Positions 4,397 through 6,947 of a stretch of DNA of 6,947 nt are shown here, piece by piece. Origin of the DNA: an uncultured Lysobacteraceae bacterium (GTDB taxonomy: Bacteria > Pseudomonadota > Gammaproteobacteria > Xanthomonadales > Rhodanobacteraceae); NCBI GenBank assembly GCA_946482585.1, contig CAMLSI010000285.1:1-6947 (forward strand), given 5' to 3'. A model generated the notes under the pieces. That model worked only from the letters and a program-made list of their open reading frames with translations. It ran no database searches and was not told the origin of the DNA. A program made the position numbers and the translations under genes. Within the stretch, counting starts at the first letter, position 1. Each line of letters starts with the position of its first letter.

Positions 4397-6947
4397 TCAC
4401 ACGCCGCAGGTTTTCGCCCATTGCGGATCGAAGCCTTTGCTCTCGGCGGCGATCTGGCGCAGATCCTGGTAGCACTCCGACAGCAGCAGGCCGGGAACCT
4501 CGCCAAGGGTGAGGCTTTCCTGGAAATCCTCTTCGACGCGCACGAACTTCAGGCTGAGCAGGGCGACGGGTTTGTTTTCTTCCGGAAAGCTGCTGCCGCT
4601 GAATTCGATCACGGCGGTGATGCCGAGTCCGCGATAGGTCTTGGTGTAGTCGGTGAACCAGCTTTCGCCGTTGTTCGCCCGCGCGTAGCCCAGTTTCTGC
4701 GCGCGGCTGCGCAAGGTGAAATTGGGTAATACGTAGCCTTCGAAATCCTTGAGTTCCTGGGCCGGCTCCAGGTCGGCCGGCAGGCGGTACACACCGCGTC
4801 CGAACAGCGGGAACGGCGGCATGACCTTGTAGTCGCTCAGGTGCTGCTGCCAGCGCTCGGCCAGCTCCGCGGGCAGGATGAACGCATGCGCGATGCGCAC
4901 CTTGGCCGTGTCGGCGACGGTGACGGTGTTGTCGTCGACATCCGTGAGGGAGCCGTCCCCGAGCGGCCGGAACGTCGCCCGGACCTGGCCGTCCTCGACC
5001 ACGGCCCATATCAGCGATTCCACCAGGTGGCGCGCGATCGGGTGCTGCAGGAGGTAGCGGTTCCAGTCTTCGAACGGCCATTCGCGCTGCGTGCAGAGCG
5101 CTTCGTAGAGGCGGTCGGTCTGCTGCGCCAAGGTCGTCTTCAGGGTTTTCTTGGCTTCCGACCAACTCTTTTTCGATTCCTTGGCGAGGGTTTCATCGTC
5201 GTCCTTGCGCGGGTCGGGCAGGGCGGCGAGCTTTTTGCCGTTCTCGTCGTACAACTGGATGGTCAAGTCGGGCATCAGCCGCGCGACGAATTCGCGATCG
5301 CCGTAGCTCAGCCTCAGCGTGCCGGTTTCGTCGAAGCCCGCTGCGGGAATCGTGCGGTCGGCCAGTTCGGCCACGGTCCAGCCCTTGCGCTCGGCCAGTG
5401 CCTCGACCTGAAGGGCGGCTTCTTCCTGGATGCCCTTGGTGCGGAAGCGATTGCCGACCGCGAGCAGCAACTGCACGGCACTCGGATCGGGAATCCAGGC
5501 CAGCATCGCGATCAGCGCCTTGCAGTGCGCGGCGCGCGTGCCGTAGTACTCCTTCAGATAGCGCGCCACGACCGGCACGGCGCGGCCGCCCGCGCAGGCC
5601 GCGGCCAGCGCGAGGATGCCCTTGCTGGCGATCGCGGTGCCCACGGGCTGCCTGAGGTATTTCGGCAGCAACGCATCGTATAACTGTTCAATCGTATAGT
5701 TCAGCTGGGGACTGCCGGCGTAGTACTGAGGGTTCTGCGCCATGAACTGGTGCGTGGTGCGGGCGCTTTCCTGCGCGGACCGCCTGGCCCGATCTTCGTC
5801 GATCGGCCGGGTGTCCTCGGCGATCCAGGCCTTGAGCAGGTGCTGGCCCAGCGCCTCGCGGCTGCGCGGCTCGAACATCGCGCAGTACTGCCGCAGCAGC
5901 GCATGCGGTTCCGGCGTCTTCTGCTTGACCGCCTGGATGACCATGCCGCGAACGAGCACCGGATCGACCGTCTGCGCCGTATCCGCCCAGCTCACCGGCG
6001 GCAACGCCTCCCAGTCGAACCATTCGAGATCCTTGCCGGCGCCTTTGGTCCAGGCCTTCTCCGCGTCCTTGGCCAGGGCCTTGCGATCGACGAAGGGCGC
6101 CGTGCTGCGGCCCAGCGCGATCAGCGTTTCCAGCAGCGCGCCTTTGGCCGCTTCCTGCTTTTCCGTTTTGGCGGCTTTTTCCAATGCCGGCACCGCGGCT
6201 TCCAGCCCGAGGTCGCGTATCCACGCGGCCGCGGCGGCGCGCACATCCGCCTTGCCGTCGGACAGCGCGGCGATGACATGGCCGTCGCGCTGGGGCAGAC
6301 GCGCCAGCACAGCGCGGGCCGGGCCGCGCTGCGCTTTCGGGCCGGTCAGCGCAATCTCCAGCAGCCATGCGACCAGCTCCGGCGGCACCTGCGGCAACAG
6401 GCCCAGCGCGCGGAAGCGCGCGCTGTGATCCGCGGTCGGATAGTTCTGCACTTTCCACTTCAGCTCGTGCGACACCGCGTTCACGTAGTGCGCGAAGAAC
6501 GGCCACAGATCCTCGGCACTGCGTTCGCCGGGACGTATCCGCTCACGCACGTTGCCGAACGCGTACAGCAGCTTGTCCGTGGGCACGCCCATGCCGGCCA
6601 GCGCGAGCGCGTATTCCAGCATCGCCGGTTGGCCGGTCCGGCGCCGCAGCGCCTCCACGGCCCCCGTCGCGTGGTACATGAGCCAGCCCGACTGGTTCAC
6701 CAGCAGCCCGAAGAAACGGCACAGCTTGAGCAGCAGCACCAGCGATGCGCCTTCGCGTTCCGTGATCCGTTCCAGCGCGTGGTGGACAGCCTTCTCGGCG
6801 AGGTGGTGCAGCGCGAACGTCGTGGCCGGGACTGGTTCCCCCGACACGAGATAGTCGCGCAACTGCTCGCGCGTCTGCGCCGTGATCGCCGGCGCGCGGT
6901 GGTTCTCCTGCGCGACACGTGCATTGGTTGCTTCGATGGCGTCGTCG
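4397..6947 (-). CDS. DUF4132-domain protein (MolR/YehI-like), N-terminus beyond window
   Basis: 849 residues are visible to the stop at 4397. The frame stays open to the right edge (reading DDAIEATNARVAQENHRAPA...), so the true start is outside and the in-frame TTG at 6862 is not a credible start. Numbering from the first full codon (6946): residues ~30-200 are helical. Residues ~220-280 (GHVIAALSDGKADVRAAAAA, then AVPALEKAAK, LLETLIALG) look like HEAT repeats, as does ~455-520 (VPVVARYLKEYY, DPSAVQLLLAVG). A GFDETGTLRLSYGDREF strand region (~537-553) leads into the DUF4132 core: KDDDETLAKE (~581), HPIARHLVESLIWAVVEDG (~635-653), DGSLTDVDDNTVTVADTAKVR (~664-684), HLSDYKVMPPFPLFGRGVYRL (~702-722). 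No signal peptide is visible and it is probably cytoplasmic. E. coli YehI has this domain beside a MoxR-type ATPase and VWA and SWIM proteins, so partners may lie to the right. The molecular function of the domain is not known. Confidence 0.88.
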   Translation of the reverse strand, partial: DDAIEATNARVAQENHRAPAITAQTREQLRDYLVSGEPVPATTFALHHLAEKAVHHALERITEREGASLVLLLKLCRFFGLLVNQSGWLMYHATGAVEALRRRTGQPAMLEYALALAGMGVPTDKLLYAFGNVRERIRPGERSAEDLWPFFAHYVNAVSHELKWKVQNYPTADHSARFRALGLLPQVPPELVAWLLEIALTGPKAQRGPARAVLARLPQRDGHVIAALSDGKADVRAAAAAWIRDLGLEAAVPALEKAAKTEKQEAAKGALLETLIALGRSTAPFVDRKALAKDAEKAWTKGAGKDLEWFDWEALPPVSWADTAQTVDPVLVRGMVIQAVKQKTPEPHALLRQYCAMFEPRSREALGQHLLKAWIAEDTRPIDEDRARRSAQESARTTHQFMAQNPQYYAGSPQLNYTIEQLYDALLPKYLRQPVGTAIASKGILALAAACAGGRAVPVVARYLKEYYGTRAAHCKALIAMLAWIPDPSAVQLLLAVGNRFRTKGIQEEAALQVEALAERKGWTVAELADRTIPAAGFDETGTLRLSYGDREFVARLMPDLTIQLYDENGKKLAALPDPRKDDDETLAKESKKSWSEAKKTLKTTLAQQTDRLYEALCTQREWPFEDWNRYLLQHPIARHLVESLIWAVVEDGQVRATFRPLGDGSLTDVDDNTVTVADTAKVRIAHAFILPAELAERWQQHLSDYKVMPPFPLFGRGVYRLPADLEPAQELKDFEGYVLPNFTLRSRAQKLGYARANNGESWFTDYTKTYRGLGITAVIEFSGSSFPEENKPVALLSLKFVRVEEDFQESLTLGEVPGLLLSECYQDLRQIAAESKGFDPQWAKTCGV

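Noticed and set aside
2463..4472. A 669-codon open frame on the plus strand covering the entire FG-GAP gene and both flanks
   Set aside because: The opposite strand encodes a protein with a signal peptide, a good ribosome binding site and seven recognisable FG-GAP units. The plus-strand frame is Arg/Ala-rich, has no recognisable domain and owes its length to GC-rich codon bias. Its ends also read through the structured repeats.
4841..5683. A 280-codon plus-strand open frame inside the DUF4132 gene
   Set aside because: It lies antisense to a recognised domain, has no family resemblance or start signal, and fits the GC-driven shadow pattern.
6860..6862. TTG as the start codon of the DUF4132 protein
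   Set aside because: The frame continues without a stop to the window edge with helical sequence of the same character, and no ribosome binding site precedes the TTG. The gene is better treated as truncated by the window.

Overview
The window is high-GC bacterial DNA, most likely from a gammaproteobacterium of the Xanthomonadales/Lysobacterales and perhaps the Rhodanobacteraceae (Dokdonella/Tahibacter-like). This rests on GC-biased third positions, a set of secreted repeat proteins, and two proteins ending in a [VI]F-x-x-GF-[EQ] tag that I remember as frequent in that group. The taxonomic call is inference. It cannot be settled without a database search.

Layout from left to right. (1) Minus strand, 1-980: the N-terminal part of a secreted M23-type peptidase-fold protein that runs off the left edge. 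(2) A 311-bp intergenic gap, 981-1291, between divergent genes; it holds a run of nine G. (3) Plus strand, 1292-2529: a tight two-gene unit with a 1-nt stop/start overlap. It encodes a small secreted protein with a glycine-rich GQP...SGGG...GYW module, then a 305-aa secreted protein with a YQGRL-type N-terminal domain and an exact ten-residue repeat. (4) A gap, 2530-2693, holding copy 1 of a structured ~98-bp repeat. (5) Minus strand, 2694-4178: a secreted seven-bladed FG-GAP (integrin-alpha-like) beta-propeller. (6) A gap, 4179-4396, holding copy 2 of the same repeat in inverted orientation. (7) Minus strand, 4397-6947: the large C-terminal portion of a DUF4132 (MolR/YehI-type) protein whose start lies beyond the right edge.

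Four of the five genes carry Sec-type signal peptides, or are expected to act outside the cytoplasm, so the left and middle parts look like a cell-envelope or surface-protein neighbourhood. The DUF4132 gene looks cytoplasmic and probably belongs to a separate unit extending to the right. Nothing directly links it functionally to the secreted genes.

The most unusual structure is the repeat pair. Two copies with about 90% identity lie in inverted orientation on either side of the FG-GAP gene. Each can form two perfect 10-11 bp stems that share bases and so exclude one another. The second notable signal is the shared C-terminal tag on two otherwise unrelated secreted proteins. I see no tRNA, rRNA, CRISPR array, transposase or classical rho-independent terminator.
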